Assembly: GCF_024679095.1 (NCBI RefSeq)
Contig: NW_026111837.1
Span: 103,501 to 167,500, forward strand
Length of the DNA stretch: 64,000 bases
Reading direction: 5' to 3'
Origin: Eriocheir sinensis
Lineage: Eukaryota; Arthropoda; Malacostraca; Decapoda; Varunidae
The notes under the pieces were generated by a model, which did no database searches, had not been told where the DNA came from, and saw only the letters and a program-made list of their open reading frames with translations. This document shows positions 31,980 to 44,500 of the stretch, piece by piece (positions within the stretch are counted from its first letter, which is position 1; each line of letters begins with the position of its first letter). The position numbers were made by a program, and so were the translations under genes.

Positions 31980-34380
31980 AGAGATGAAGAACCCTTAGAA
32001 TATATATCATTCTAGATCTCTTCCTTTCCTCTATGAAACACATAGGAATGTATAACTATCTCCTATAAGTCACCCTAAGGCCCTTGCTCATGGTACAAGA
32101 TACAGTAATGTCTTTGATAAACTAAAAGATGGACAATTGTAACCTATATGAGTGATAATATATATTGAACAAGCCCTCTTTCCATTATTTTTGCAGTATT
32201 AAGGAATATATATCAAGCTGCTAACTCATCCCTTGCTCATGGTGGAAGATTGTGATATGTCTTTGATAAACTAACTCAAAAGATGGACAATTGTGACCTA
32301 TCCGAGTGATAATATATATTGAACAAGCCCTCTTTCCATTGTCTATATAGTATTAAGGAATATATATCAAGCTGCTAACTCATCCCTTGCTCATGGTGGA
32401 AGGTTCAGTAATATGTCTTTGATAAACTAACTCAAAAGATGGACAATTGTGCCTGATATATATATACTGAACAAGCCCTCGATCCATTATCTTTGCAGTA
32501 TTAAGGAATATATATCAAGCTGCTAACTCATCCCTTGCTCATGGTAGAAGATTCAGTAATATGTCTTTGATAAACTAACTCAAAAGATGGACAATTGTGC
32601 CTGATATATATACTGAACAAGCCCTCGATCCATTGTCTATGCAGTATTGAGGAATATATATCAAGCTGCTAACTCATCCCTTGCTCATGGTAGAAGATTC
32701 AGTGATATGTATTTAATAAACTAACTCAAAAGATGGACAATTGTGCCTGATATATATACTGAACAAGACCTCGATCCATTGTTTATGCAGTATTGACGGA
32801 TAGGTATATCAGTTTCCTAACTCACCCCTGGCTCATGGTATCTTCCTAAGGCATTGCTAGACTTGTTTTTATATGCCAAAGATTGAGTACATTAAGACCT
32901 TCTCAAAGTCTTACCCAAGAGTTAGTGCTTGATATAAAACTATGCTCATGATAATTAAGGCTTCACAAATGCTGACACTGCCCATGGGAAGACTTAATGT
33001 CAGGTAATTATCAAAACTAACACATAATTAATGGTTTTGATCCCCCAGAAAATAAGGTAGCTACTGGGGGGGGGTCTGGAAGAGGCTGATCGAGGGTCTG
33101 GGGGCTTGAGCTAGGGGGCTTCAGGTAAGGGAAAATACATATAATTAATAGCTTGGACATCAATAATCTAGACCAACCCTTGCTTATGGTAGCTTTCCAA
33201 GGCATCGCTTATAGGCTTTTTATAATATAGCAAAAATAGAGTACCATCAAGGCTTTCTCAGTCCAATTACTCAAGAATTAGTTCAGTGCTTGTTATAATA
33301 TTGTTTTCTCGGCCAACCCTTGACAAGGCTATTAAAACTGTTCTTGACAATGCTAGTAATTATCTAACATATACTGGAACCCTTACTAATGTTACATAAC
33401 AAAGTGGAGACTTAATTGCTGGGGATATTTGATTCATAGTTCCATATTAATTCTTTTTGCTCATTGGAAAGGTTAATTAAAATGTTACCGCCAATATTAT
33501 GCTAACACACTTGCTAGGTTAGGTTAGGTGACCAATTACTGGGGCCTGAGGGTCTTAGGGCTGACGCGGGAAGGGAAAACACTTATATTTAATGTCTTTG
33601 ACCCCCAGAATAAAGGTCATTGGGAGCTGAGACTGGGGACTTGAGGGGGCTGGGTACATACTGTTTGGGCAGGTAAATCATTCTTCTACATCAATCCTCT
33701 GTTATTTTTAAGCTCAAGAACTTTGACTAAAAGCAGCGATGGACCTTCAACTGTAAGGACGTGGCAAATTCTATGAGTCTGAGGCCTTTTCAAGCACTCA
33801 AAATCTCTCTTTAAATAGTTTGGGGGAGATAATTCATTCCTTTACATCAAGCGTGTTATTTTTTAAGCTTGAGAACTTTGACTAAAAGCAGTGCTGGACC
33901 TTCAACTGTAGAGACATGGCAAATTCTATGTTTGAGGCCTTTTTAAATAGTCAAATCCCTTCTTATATGTTGTTTGAGGAGGTAATTAATTCTCCTATGA
34001 ACTTACATGGCAAATTCTGAGTGTACGAAGCCTTTCCAAATAGTCAGTCTCTTTAAATACTGTATGGGGAAATAATTGATTCTCCTACATCAACCCTTGC
34101 TCAATGTGATGCTTTAAAGCTTGATATCTAGCCAGAACTAAGCTTTCAAGGGTTAAACATGGCAAATTCTGAGTGTACGAAGCCTTTCCAAATAGTCAGT
34201 CTCTTTAAATACTGTATGGGGAAATAATTGATTCTCCTACATCAACCCTTGCTCAATGAAGATCTCACTCACTTTAAAATATTCCGCCCCCCAAAATATA
34301 CATACTGGGATCAGAAATCTATGTGGTTGCAGCTATCCACTGGCTATGAAGGGTAAATTTCACTCACCAAAGGCCGCCGA
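31980..34380 (-). repeat. Right-arm copy of the ~150-bp tandem domain
   Basis: Mirror of 1-2,480. It includes the 148-bp repeats at about 32,075-32,840, recognisable by CCCTTGCTCATGGT and AAAGATGGACAATTGT. Confidence 0.9.
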
Positions 34381-34845
34381 GTGGCTTAACCCGGTAGCAG
34401 GGACGGGCCAAATTTGTGGCTTTACCGTGTAGCAGCGATGGGCCAAATTTGTGCCATGATTTGAACCCCCCAAAATAGATGATACATAAACTTGTCACAA
34501 ATGCTGATATATATTATTATGAAATGGTTTGCGTGAGTGATGATTTTTTCCCATTTTTCCCGCTTAGAGGGACCATTAAGAAACATGATCCCCGCTGCTA
34601 CCGGGTTAAAACTACCCACATGCTGTCCAGAAGACCACCTACCAACCCGGACTCTAGATTCTAGGATTAAAGATGAGCTCCGGGAGGGCAGCATGAGCCA
34701 ATGCAAGATGGCACCACTATAAACACTTGCCTGCACCAGAACGGGCTGGGCCGACCATCAGGCCCCACCGGGAAGAAGCCTTGGGCCAACCATCAGGATC
34801 CACTGGGAAGAAGCTTACCGGAGCAATAGGCCATGACGTAAAAAA
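34369..34845 (+). mobile_element. tRNA-derived SINE split by a MITE
   Basis: The left piece is GGCCGCCGAGTGGC. The right piece runs from AACTACCCACATGC through GACTCTAGATTCTAGGAT, AACACTTGCCTGCACC and CAATAGGCCATGACGTAAAA to an A-rich tail to about 34,885. The repeated ACCATCAGG...CGGGAAGAAGC block (34,756-34,815) suggests internal duplication. Confidence 0.8.
34386..34609 (+). mobile_element. piggyBac-like MITE inserted in a SINE
   Basis: The element body is 34,390-34,605 (216 bp), starting CCCGGTAGCAGGGAC and ending GGGGATCATG-type sequence inverted as CCGCTGCTACCGGG. It is bounded by a TTAA duplication at 34,386-34,389 and 34,606-34,609. The flanks GTGGC and AACTACCCACATGC join exactly into the intact SINE seen at 18,727-18,750. 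This gives a direct empty-site comparison: precise insertion at TTAA, as in the piggyBac superfamily. It contains no transposase. Confidence 0.9.
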
Positions 34846-34880
34846 AAAAAAAAAATAAATAAAAAAAACAAAAAAAAAAA

Positions 34881-34965
34881 AACATATTTGACAAGGCTTT
34901 CAGGGGAGTTACAGACAAGGGTGCTTTTATGACCCTTCCTCTGTACCATCAACCTAAAAAAACAT
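34881..34965 (-). repeat. Solitary inverted copy of the 105-bp repeat
   Basis: ACATATTTGACAAGGCTTTC and CTTTTATGACCCTTCCTCTG are the reverse complement of the array unit at 37.9-38.4 kb. It follows directly on the SINE A-tail. Confidence 0.8.
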
Positions 34966-35049
34966 CATTGAGAACCCAATTACTGACCCTTTTAGCCTTG
35001 GAAATATACAACAGAAAATACAAGACCCAAACAGTCCCCTCAATAAACA

Positions 35050-35220
35050 GACATACAACTGAAATTTGTGCCATGATATAACCCCCCAAAATAGATGATG
35101 CATAATGTGATCACAAATGCTTTGATATATAGTATGAAATGGTTTGTGTGAGTGATGATTTTTTCTTGCTTAGAGGGACCGTTAAGAAACATGACCCCTA
35201 CCACCACCACCACTGGGTGA
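35050..35220 (+). mobile_element. Truncated piggyBac-like MITE
   Basis: Contains AAATTTGTGCCATGATATAA, CCAAAATAGATGAT, ATGAAATGGTTTGTGTGAGT and ends ACCACTGGGTGAAAT, where the terminal TTAA has been lost. The 5' end is missing. Confidence 0.7.
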
Positions 35221-36180
35221 AATATGTTAGGTTGCAAATATTTCCACGAGTCACTACATCATTTGAAGGCTTTCCATATACGCTGTGTTGCTAGTATTTC
35301 CAAGGGTGGTTTTACGAGCCTTGACACCGTGACAAGGCTAACGTAACAGCCACCCATGACAGCCTGACCCATACCCTTAACAGCCGTGGGAAATTGCCGT
35401 CTCGAGATTCCAAAACAACGCCCGCCAGACTCAACGTCATATGGTGGTGAAGATTTTAACGCAGGTACACAAAGACGCAGAGACGGACACTCAACCCTAA
35501 GGTGGAGACGTCGGCCGAAGATGTTGACGTAGCGATCCCAGACGCAGGGACAAACGGTCAACTGTGGGGTCAAACATCAGATATCAACCCATTTTTCAAC
35601 CTGTACATATCTGCTGCCGAATATGGATGAGGGAAATATATTTTAAACCAATTTATTTTTTTCCTGTTACGTATATTTATTTCATAGAGGTCAGAGTTCA
35701 CCACCCGTACTGCACGCATGGGTGGGTAAAAGACATGTATATATATAACCGTACGTGTTTGAGGATAATCTCCCTCCATAGTCAGGATTCACACATGACT
35801 AGGTTACGTATGGTCATTGTTTAACACTTTCCAACTTTTTTCTAGTTATTTATTGAGGTACAAGCCTAACAGAGGTGTCCCCATATAGGCCTGAACCCCT
35901 CTCTGATACCTGGCCTGTACTGCTGCTCTCAAATTATGTCAAACTATATTTTTTAAGGTGAAGGGAGACAGCTCTAGCAGGGAACGGAACCTGACGGAAC
36001 CTCCCTCGCTAGACGCCGATCCGACAGGCTTGTTAGGGGTCACCTGGAGCACTGGGCGGCAGCTTACAGAATGGGTTAGGTCGTTAGGATACTCAAGCCA
36101 GCAGTGTGGGTTAGTGTGCAGCAGAAATGAAATGCGTTCACATGCAAAAGCCATACGTGCTGTTATGGAAGCCAGAGAGA
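35221..36180. other. Low-repeat stretch, no gene recognised
   Basis: Two frames stand out only by length: minus 35,259-35,573 (104 residues, word PSLRLCVPALKSSPPYDVES) and plus 35,958-36,194 (78 residues). Neither shows a domain, signal peptide or splice-site context I can support. This is the longest stretch outside the arms without visible repeat structure. Confidence 0.35.
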
Positions 36181-36520
36181 ATTGTCATACGTAAGCAGGA
36201 GTAGCTGTTATGCGAAATTTTGCCGTAAGCAGCTGGAGTTGTCATGCAGAGAAGCCGTGGGATTAGTTACGAAGGAAGGCGCAGAATGTGTTGATAGGTA
36301 CGAAAGCCAGAAGCAGAGAGAGAAGTGTAAATCCATGCGGGTTATGCGAGCAGGAGTTAGTATACAGAAGCCATGCCCTGTTACGACAGCAGACGCAGAA
36401 CGGGGTGTTATGAATAGCAGAAGCAGAGTGAGTTGTTACAAGGGCATGCAGATGTTATGCCAGTCCCAGGAGTGCAGGAGTTGATACCCAGAGCAGCAGA
36501 GGTTGTCCTTGGTAGCTGAA
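36181..36520 (+). repeat. Degenerate short tandem repeats
   Basis: Imperfect units of about 45-60 bp built on GTTAT/GTTAC, AGCAGAAGCAGAG and GGAGTTG words. They keep a 100-residue frame open (36,182-36,484) without protein-like signals. Confidence 0.5.
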
Positions 36521-37755
36521 ATTAAAAGGTTTTGTTAATACTCCTAGTACGGAAGTGTTGTAAGTTATGGACAGCACCAGTAGTAGTAGTAGTAGCTATT
36601 GCAGAAGGGGTTGTTAAGTTAAGACAAATCCCTACAGACATTATCATATTACCCCAACATAAATACCCTTCCATCCAGTATCTTAACCTTCAAATACATA
36701 TCTCCAATACATAATTAAATCTATACACAAGCACCAGTAGGAGTTGTTGCAGGAGAGGTTGTTAGTTACGACACCCCCACTACAGACCTTTCCCCTACAT
36801 ACATCCCCCTCCATTCAGTACTTTAACCTTGAAATAAATACCCCCAATACACAATATATACCCCAATACATTGAATGCACATACACATGCAACTCAGTAA
36901 CACGCACATTTAAATCCATACCAAGTTCCTTATACGTACTGGGATAGGAAATACCTTATGAAGAAATAACCACAGACTTTGTATATAAATAACCCCAGTG
37001 CATAACATTCTTTCCCAACAAAACACCATTCTTAGGATATACATATATAAAACACAGAAGACGAAAATCCCAAATACACATTTTAGTATACATGCAACTC
37101 AGTAACTCACACATAAATCCATACCCAAGTTTCTTATACGTGCTGGGATAGGAAATACCTTAACCTAAAGAAACACTAAAGGCTGTATATGTAAAATCAT
37201 GCGTAGTACCTTATAAGAAATAGCCCCGGCCCTTTACGTAAATACTCTCAGTGCATGACATTTCAATACATGCCAAGTAACTTTCTATCCCCGTACACAT
37301 GCTGAAAGAGAGATTGTTGTTAATAGCCATAACACACTTCCATACTTATTGATATAGCCTTCATAGATAACATGCACCCTTTCACTACTTTCTGAGCCAG
37401 TACACAAGCTGAAAGAAAGAGGATTTTGTTAATTAATAGCCATAGTAGAAAGGCTTTGTAGGAGGTACCCACAGCCACAGAACTTATAAGTAAAATCCTA
37501 AGTACAACCTTATAAGTAAAAAAAAACACCACAGACCTTGTAAGTAAATCCCATAGCCTTATACATACAAACATCCAAGTTCATAACATTTCAATACATG
37601 CATAATACAAATCATTTAAATATTTTCCTTGGCACATAAACTTCTGCCTATATTTACAAGTTAACCTTCTCCTCCCTCTTATCCTCTTTAATACATAGAA
37701 TGACATATTTCCTCTACTCCATAAGCTTCTATATATTGATCTGCCTTTATGTATA
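36521..37755. repeat. Degenerate ~200-bp tandem repeats
   Basis: ACATGCAACTCAGTAAC, AATCCATACC, TTATACGT-CTGGGATAGGAA and ATACCTTA recur at about 36,885-37,016 and 37,089-37,270, with weaker matches to 37,600 (CACAGACCTTGTAAGTAAAT). There is no gene evidence. Confidence 0.6.
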
Positions 37756-37909
37756 GAACTCACATCCTCCTCTTCTTCTTCCTCCTCCTTCTCCTCTGCA
37801 CTGCTTGGCCTGTAAGAAGATGGGATTGTCAGATGTTTCCGACTCTAACATTAACTACTTGCAAAGGCTAAAAAAAGAGATCAATTTGGTTCTAATGAGT
37901 GCTTCTGTA

Positions 37910-38455
37910 GCATTATGGTACAGGGGAAGGGTCACACTACCACCAGGGTCATTAAACTACCCCTGAAAATGCCCACAACTCCTATGAAAGCCTTGTCAAA
38001 TATATGTTTTCTTAGGGTCATGGTACAGAGGAAGGGTCAGACTACCACCAGGGTCATTCAACTATCCCAGGAAATGCCCACAACTCCTATGAAAGCCTTG
38101 TCAAATATGTGTTTTTAGGTTCACGGTACAGAGGAAGGGTCACACTACCATCAGGGTCATAAAACTACCCCTGGAAATGCCCACAACTCCTAGGAAAGCC
38201 ATGTCAAATATGTTTTCTTAGGGTCATGGTACAGAGGAAAGGTCACACTAACACCAGGGTCATTAAACTACCCCAAGAAATGACAAACTCCTATGAAAGA
38301 ACTGTCAAATATATGTTTTCGTTGGGTCATGGTACAGAGGAAGGGGCACACTACCACCAGGGTCATAAAACTGCCCCTGGAAATGCCTAAAACTCCTAGG
38401 AAAGCCTTGTCAAATATGTGTTTTTAGGTTCACGGTACAGAGGAAGGCTCACATT
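37910..38455 (+). repeat. 105-bp tandem repeat, left array
   Basis: Five units and a partial one, period 103-106 bp (GCC-TTGTCAAA at 37,991, 38,096 and onward). The unit contains ATGGTACAGAGGAAGGGTCA, CACTACCACCAGGGTCAT and AAATGCCCACAACTCCTA. The last unit breaks off at GAGGAAGGCTCACA, just before the giant satellite. Confidence 0.95.
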
Positions 38456-38560
38456 TTCATATATTATTTTTTCCTTCTTTTTGTAACTTCATTTTCCTTT
38501 CCTTTCCTTTCCCTTCCCTTCCCTTGCGTGAAATTCCCCCCAAAACATAAAAATCAGTTA
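38456..38560. other. Left junction of the giant satellite
   Basis: TTTCC/TTCCC-rich pyrimidine tract, then GCGTGAAATTCCCCCCAAAA and AAAATCAGT. The right junction (54,095-54,160) has a purine tract of the complementary type (GGGAAGGGATGG), so the block is bordered by inverted polypyrimidine/polypurine DNA. Confidence 0.7.
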
Positions 38561-41500
38561 TACAACAGAATACAACAGAATAAAAGAGAATACAACAGAA
38601 TAAAAGATAATACAACAGAATACAACAGAATAAAAGAGAATACAACAGAATACAACAGAATAAAAGAGAATACAACAGAATACAACAGAATAAAAGAGAA
38701 TACAACAGAATACAACAGAATAAAAGAGAATACAACAGAAAACAACAGAATAAAAGAGAATACAACAGAATACAACAGAATAAAAGAGAATACAACAGAA
38801 TACAATAGAATAAAAGAGAATACAACAGAACACAACAGAATAAAAGAGAATACAACAGAATACAACAGAATAAAAGAGAATACAACAGAATAAAAGAGAA
38901 TACAACAGAATACAACAGAATAAAAGAGAATACAACAGAATAAAAGAGAATACAACAGAATAAAAGAGAATACAACAGAATAAAAGAGAATACAACAGAA
39001 TACAACAGAATAAAAGAGAATACAACAGAATAAAAGATAATACAACAGAATACAACAGAATAAAAGAGAATACAACAGAATAAAAGAGAATACAACAGAA
39101 TAAAAGATAATACAACAGAATACAACAGAATAAAAGAGAATACAACAAAATACAACAGAATACAACAGAATAAAAGAGAATACAACAGAATACAACAGAA
39201 TAAAAGAGAATACAACAGAATACAACAGAATAAAAGAGAATACAACAGAATACAACAGAATAAAAGAGAATACAACAGAATACAACAGAATAAAAGAGAA
39301 TACAACAGAATACAACAGAATAAAAGAGAATACAACAGAATACAACAGAATAAAAGAGAATACAACAGAATACAACAGAATAAAAGAGAATACAACAGAA
39401 TACAACAGAATAAAAGAGAATACAACAGAATACAACAGAATAAAAGAGAATACAACAGAATACAACAGAATAAAAGATAATACAACAGAATACAACAGAA
39501 TAAAAGAGAATACAACAGAATACAACAGAATAAAAGAGAATACAACAGAATAAAAGAGAATACAACAGAATACAACAAAATAAAAGAGAATACAACAGAA
39601 TAAAAGAGAATACAACAGAATACAACAGAATAAAAGAGAATACAACAGAATACAACAGAATAAAAGAGAATACAACAGAATAAAAGATAATACAACAGAA
39701 TAAAAGAGAATACAACAGAATACAAAAGAATAAAAGATAATACAACAGAATACAACAGAATAAAAGAGAATACAACAGAATACAACAGAATAAAAGATAA
39801 TACAACAGAATACAACAGAATACAACAGAATAAAAGAGAATACAACAGAATACAACAGAATAAAAGAGAAAACAACAGAATACAACAGAATAAAAGAGAA
39901 TACAACAGAATACAACAGAATAAAAGATAATACAACAGAATACAACAGAATAAAAGAGAATACAACAGAATACAACAGATATAAAAGAGAATACAACAGA
40001 ATACAACAGAATAAAAGATAATACAACAGAATACAACAGAATAAAAGAGAATACAACAGAATAAAAGAGAATACAACAGAATACAACAGAATAAAAGAGA
40101 ATACAACAGAATACAACAGAATAAAAGAGAATACAACAGAATAAAAGATAATACAACAGAATACAACAGAATAAAAGAGAATACAACAGATTACAACATA
40201 ATACAACAGAATAAAAGATAATACAACAGAATACAACAGAATAAAAGAGAATACAACAGAATACAACAGAATAAAAGATAATACAACAGAATACAACAGA
40301 ATAAAAGAGAATACAACAGAATACAACAGAATAAAAGAGAATACAACAGAATACAACAGAATAAAAGAGAATACAACAGAATAAAAGAGAATACAACAGA
40401 ATACAACAGAATAAAAGAGAATACAACAGAATACAACAGAATAAAAGAGAATACAACAGAATACAACAGAATAAAAGAGAATACAACAGAATACAACAGA
40501 ATAAAAGAGAATACAACAGAATAAAAGATAATACAACAGAATACAACAGAATAAAAGATAATACAACAGAATACAACAGAATAAAAGAGAATACAACAGA
40601 ATACAACAGAATAAAAGAGAATACAACAGAATACAACAGAATAAAAGAGAATACAACAGAATAAAAGATAATACAACAGAATAAAAGAGAATACAACAAA
40701 ATACAACAGAATAAAAGAGAATACAACAGAAAACAACAGAATAAAAGCGAATACAACAGAATACAACAGAATAAAAGAGAATACAACAGAATACAACAGA
40801 ATAAAAGAGAATACAACAGAATACAACAGAATAAAAGATAATACAACAGAATAAAAGAGAATACAACAGAATACAACAGAATAAAAGATAATACAACAGA
40901 ATACAACAGAATAAAAGAGAATACAACAGAATACAACAGAATAAAAGAGAATACAACAGAATACAACAGAATAAAAGATAATACAACAGAATAAAAGAGA
41001 ATACAACAGAATACAACAGAATACAACAGAATAAAAGAGAATACAACAGAATACAACAGAATAAAAGAGAATACAACAGAATACAACAGAATAAAAGATA
41101 ATACAACAGAATACAACAGAATAAAAGATAATACAACAGAATACAACAGAATAAAAGAGAATACAACAGAATACAACAGAATAAAAGAGAATACAACAGA
41201 ATAAAAGAGAAAACAACAGAATACAACAGAATAAAAGATAATACAACAGAATACAACAGAATAAAAGAGAATACAACAGAATAAAAGAGAATACAACAGA
41301 ATACAACAGAATAAAAGAGAATACAACAGAATACAACAGAATAAAAGATAATACAACAGAATACAACAGAATAAAAGAGAATACAACAGAATAAAAGATA
41401 ATACAACAGAATAAAAGAGAATACAACAGAATACAACAGAATAAAAGATAATACAACAGAATACAACAGAATAAAAGAGAATACAACAGAATACAACAGA

Positions 41501-44500
41501 AGAAAAGAGAATACAACAGAATACAACAGAATAAAAGAGAATACAACTGAATACAACAGAATAAAAGAGAATACAACAGAATAAAAGATAATACAACAGA
41601 ATAAAAGAGAATACAACAGAATACAACAGAATACAACAGAATAAAAGAGAATACAACAGAATAAAAGAGAATACAACAGAATAAAAGAGAATACAACAGA
41701 ATACAACAGAATAAAAGAGAATACAACAGAATAAAAGAGAATACAACAGAATAAAAGATAATACAACAGAATACAACAGAATAAAAGAGAATACAACAGA
41801 ATAAAAGAGAATACAACAGAATAAAAGATAATACAACAGAATAAAAGAGAATACAACAGAATACAACAGAATAAAAGATAATACAACAGAATAAAAGAGA
41901 ATACAACAGAATACAACAGAATAAAAGAGAATACAACAGAATAAAAGATAATACAACAGAATAAAAGAGAATACAACAGAATACAACAGAATAAAAGAGA
42001 ATACAACAGAATACAACAGAATAAAAGAGAATACAACAGAATAAAAGAGAATACAACAGAATAAAAGATAATACAACAGAATACAACAGAATAAAAGAGA
42101 ATACAACAGAATACAACAGAATAAAAGATAATACAACAGAATACAACAGAATAAAAGAGAATACAACAGAATACAACAGAATAAAAGAGAATACAACAGA
42201 ATAAAAGAGAATACAACAGAATAAAAGATAATACAACAGAATACAACAGAATAAAAGATAATACAACAGAATACAACAGAATAAAAGAGAATACAACAGA
42301 ATACAACAGAATAAAAGATAATACAACAGAATACAACAGAATAAAAGAGAATACAACAGAATACAACAGAATAAAAGATAATACAACAGAATACAACAGA
42401 ATAAAAGAGAATACAACAGAATACAACAGAATAAAAGATAATACAACAGAATAAAAGAGAATACAACAGAATACAACAGAATAAAAGAGAATACAACAGA
42501 ATAAAAGAGAATACAACAGAATACAACAGAATAAAAGAGAATACAACAGAATAAAAGAGAATACAACAGAATACAACAGAATAAAAGAGAATACAACAGA
42601 ATAAAAGATAATACAACAGAATAAAAGAGAATACAACAGAATACAACAGAATACAACAGAATAAAAGAGAATACAACAGAATAAAAGAGAATACAACAGA
42701 ATACAACAGAATAAAAGAGAATACAACAGAATAAAAGAGAATACAACAGAATACAACAGAATACAACAGAATAAAAGATAATACAACAGAATACAACAGA
42801 ATAAAAGAGAATACAACAGAATACAACAGAATAAAAGATAATACAACAGAATAAAAGAGAATACAACAGAATACAACAGAATACAACAGAATAAAAGAGA
42901 ATACAACAGAATAAAAGAGAATACAACAGAATACAACAGAATAAAAGAGAATACAACAGAATACAACAGAATAAAAGAGAATACAACAGAATAAAAGAAA
43001 ATACAACAGAATAAAAGAGAATACAACAGAATACAACAGAATAAAAGAGAATACAACAGAATAAAAGAGAATACAACAGAATACAACAGAATACAACAGA
43101 ATAAAAGAGAATACAACAGAATACAACAGAATAAAAGATAATACAACAGAATACAACAGAATAAAAGAGAATACAACAGAATACAACAGAATAAAAGATA
43201 ATACAACAGAATACAACAGAATAAAAGAGAATACAACAGAATAAAAGAGAATACAACAGAATAAAAGATAATACAACAGAATAAAAGATAATACAAGATA
43301 ATACAACAGAATACAACAGAATAAAAGATAATACAACAGAATAAAAGAGAATACAACAGAATACAACAGAATACAACAGAATAAAAGAGAATACAACAGA
43401 ATACAACAGAATAAAAGAGAATACAACAGAATACAACAGAATAAAAGAGAATACAACAGAATACAACAGAATAAAAGAGAATACAACAGAATACAACAGA
43501 ATAAAAGAGAATACAACAGAATACAACAGAATAAAAGAGAATACAACAGAATACAACAGAATAAAAGAGAATACAACAGAATACAACAGAATAAAAGAGA
43601 ATACAACAGAATAAAAGAGAATACAACAGAATACAACAGAATAAAAGAGAATACAACAGAATAAAAGATAATACAACAGAATAAAAGAGAATACAACAGA
43701 ATAAAAGAGAATACAACAGAATACAACAGAATAAAAGAGAATACAACAGAATAAAAGATAATACAACAGAATACAACAGAATAAAAGAGAATACAACAGA
43801 ATAAAAGAGAATACAACAGAATACAACAGAATAAAAGATAATACAACAGAATACAACAGAATAAAAGAGAATACAACAGAATACAACAGAATAAAAGAGA
43901 ATACAACAGAATACAACAGAATAAAAGATAATACAACAGAATACAACAGAATAAAAGAGAATAAAACAGAATACAACAGAATAAAAGATAATACAACAGA
44001 ATACAACAGAATAAAAGAGAATACAACAGAATACAACAGAATAAAAGAGAATACAACAGAATAAAAGAGAATACAAAAGAATAAAAGATAATACAACATA
44101 ATAAAAGATAATACAACAGAATACAACAGAATAAAAGAGAATACAACAGAATAAAAGATAATACAACAGAATACAACAGAATAAAAGAGAATACAACAGA
44201 ATAAAAGAGAATACAACAGAATACAACAGAATAAAAGAGAATACAACAGAATACAACAGAATAAAAGAGAATACAACAGAATACAACAGAATAAAAGAGA
44301 ATACAACAGAATACAACAGAATACAACAGAATAAAAGAGAATACAACAGAATAAAAGAGAATACAACAGAATACAACAGAATAAAAGATAATACAACAGA
44401 ATACAACAGAATAAAAGAGAATACAACAGAATACAACAGAATAAAAGAGAATACAACAGAATACAACAGAATAAAAGAGAATACAACAGAATACAACAGA

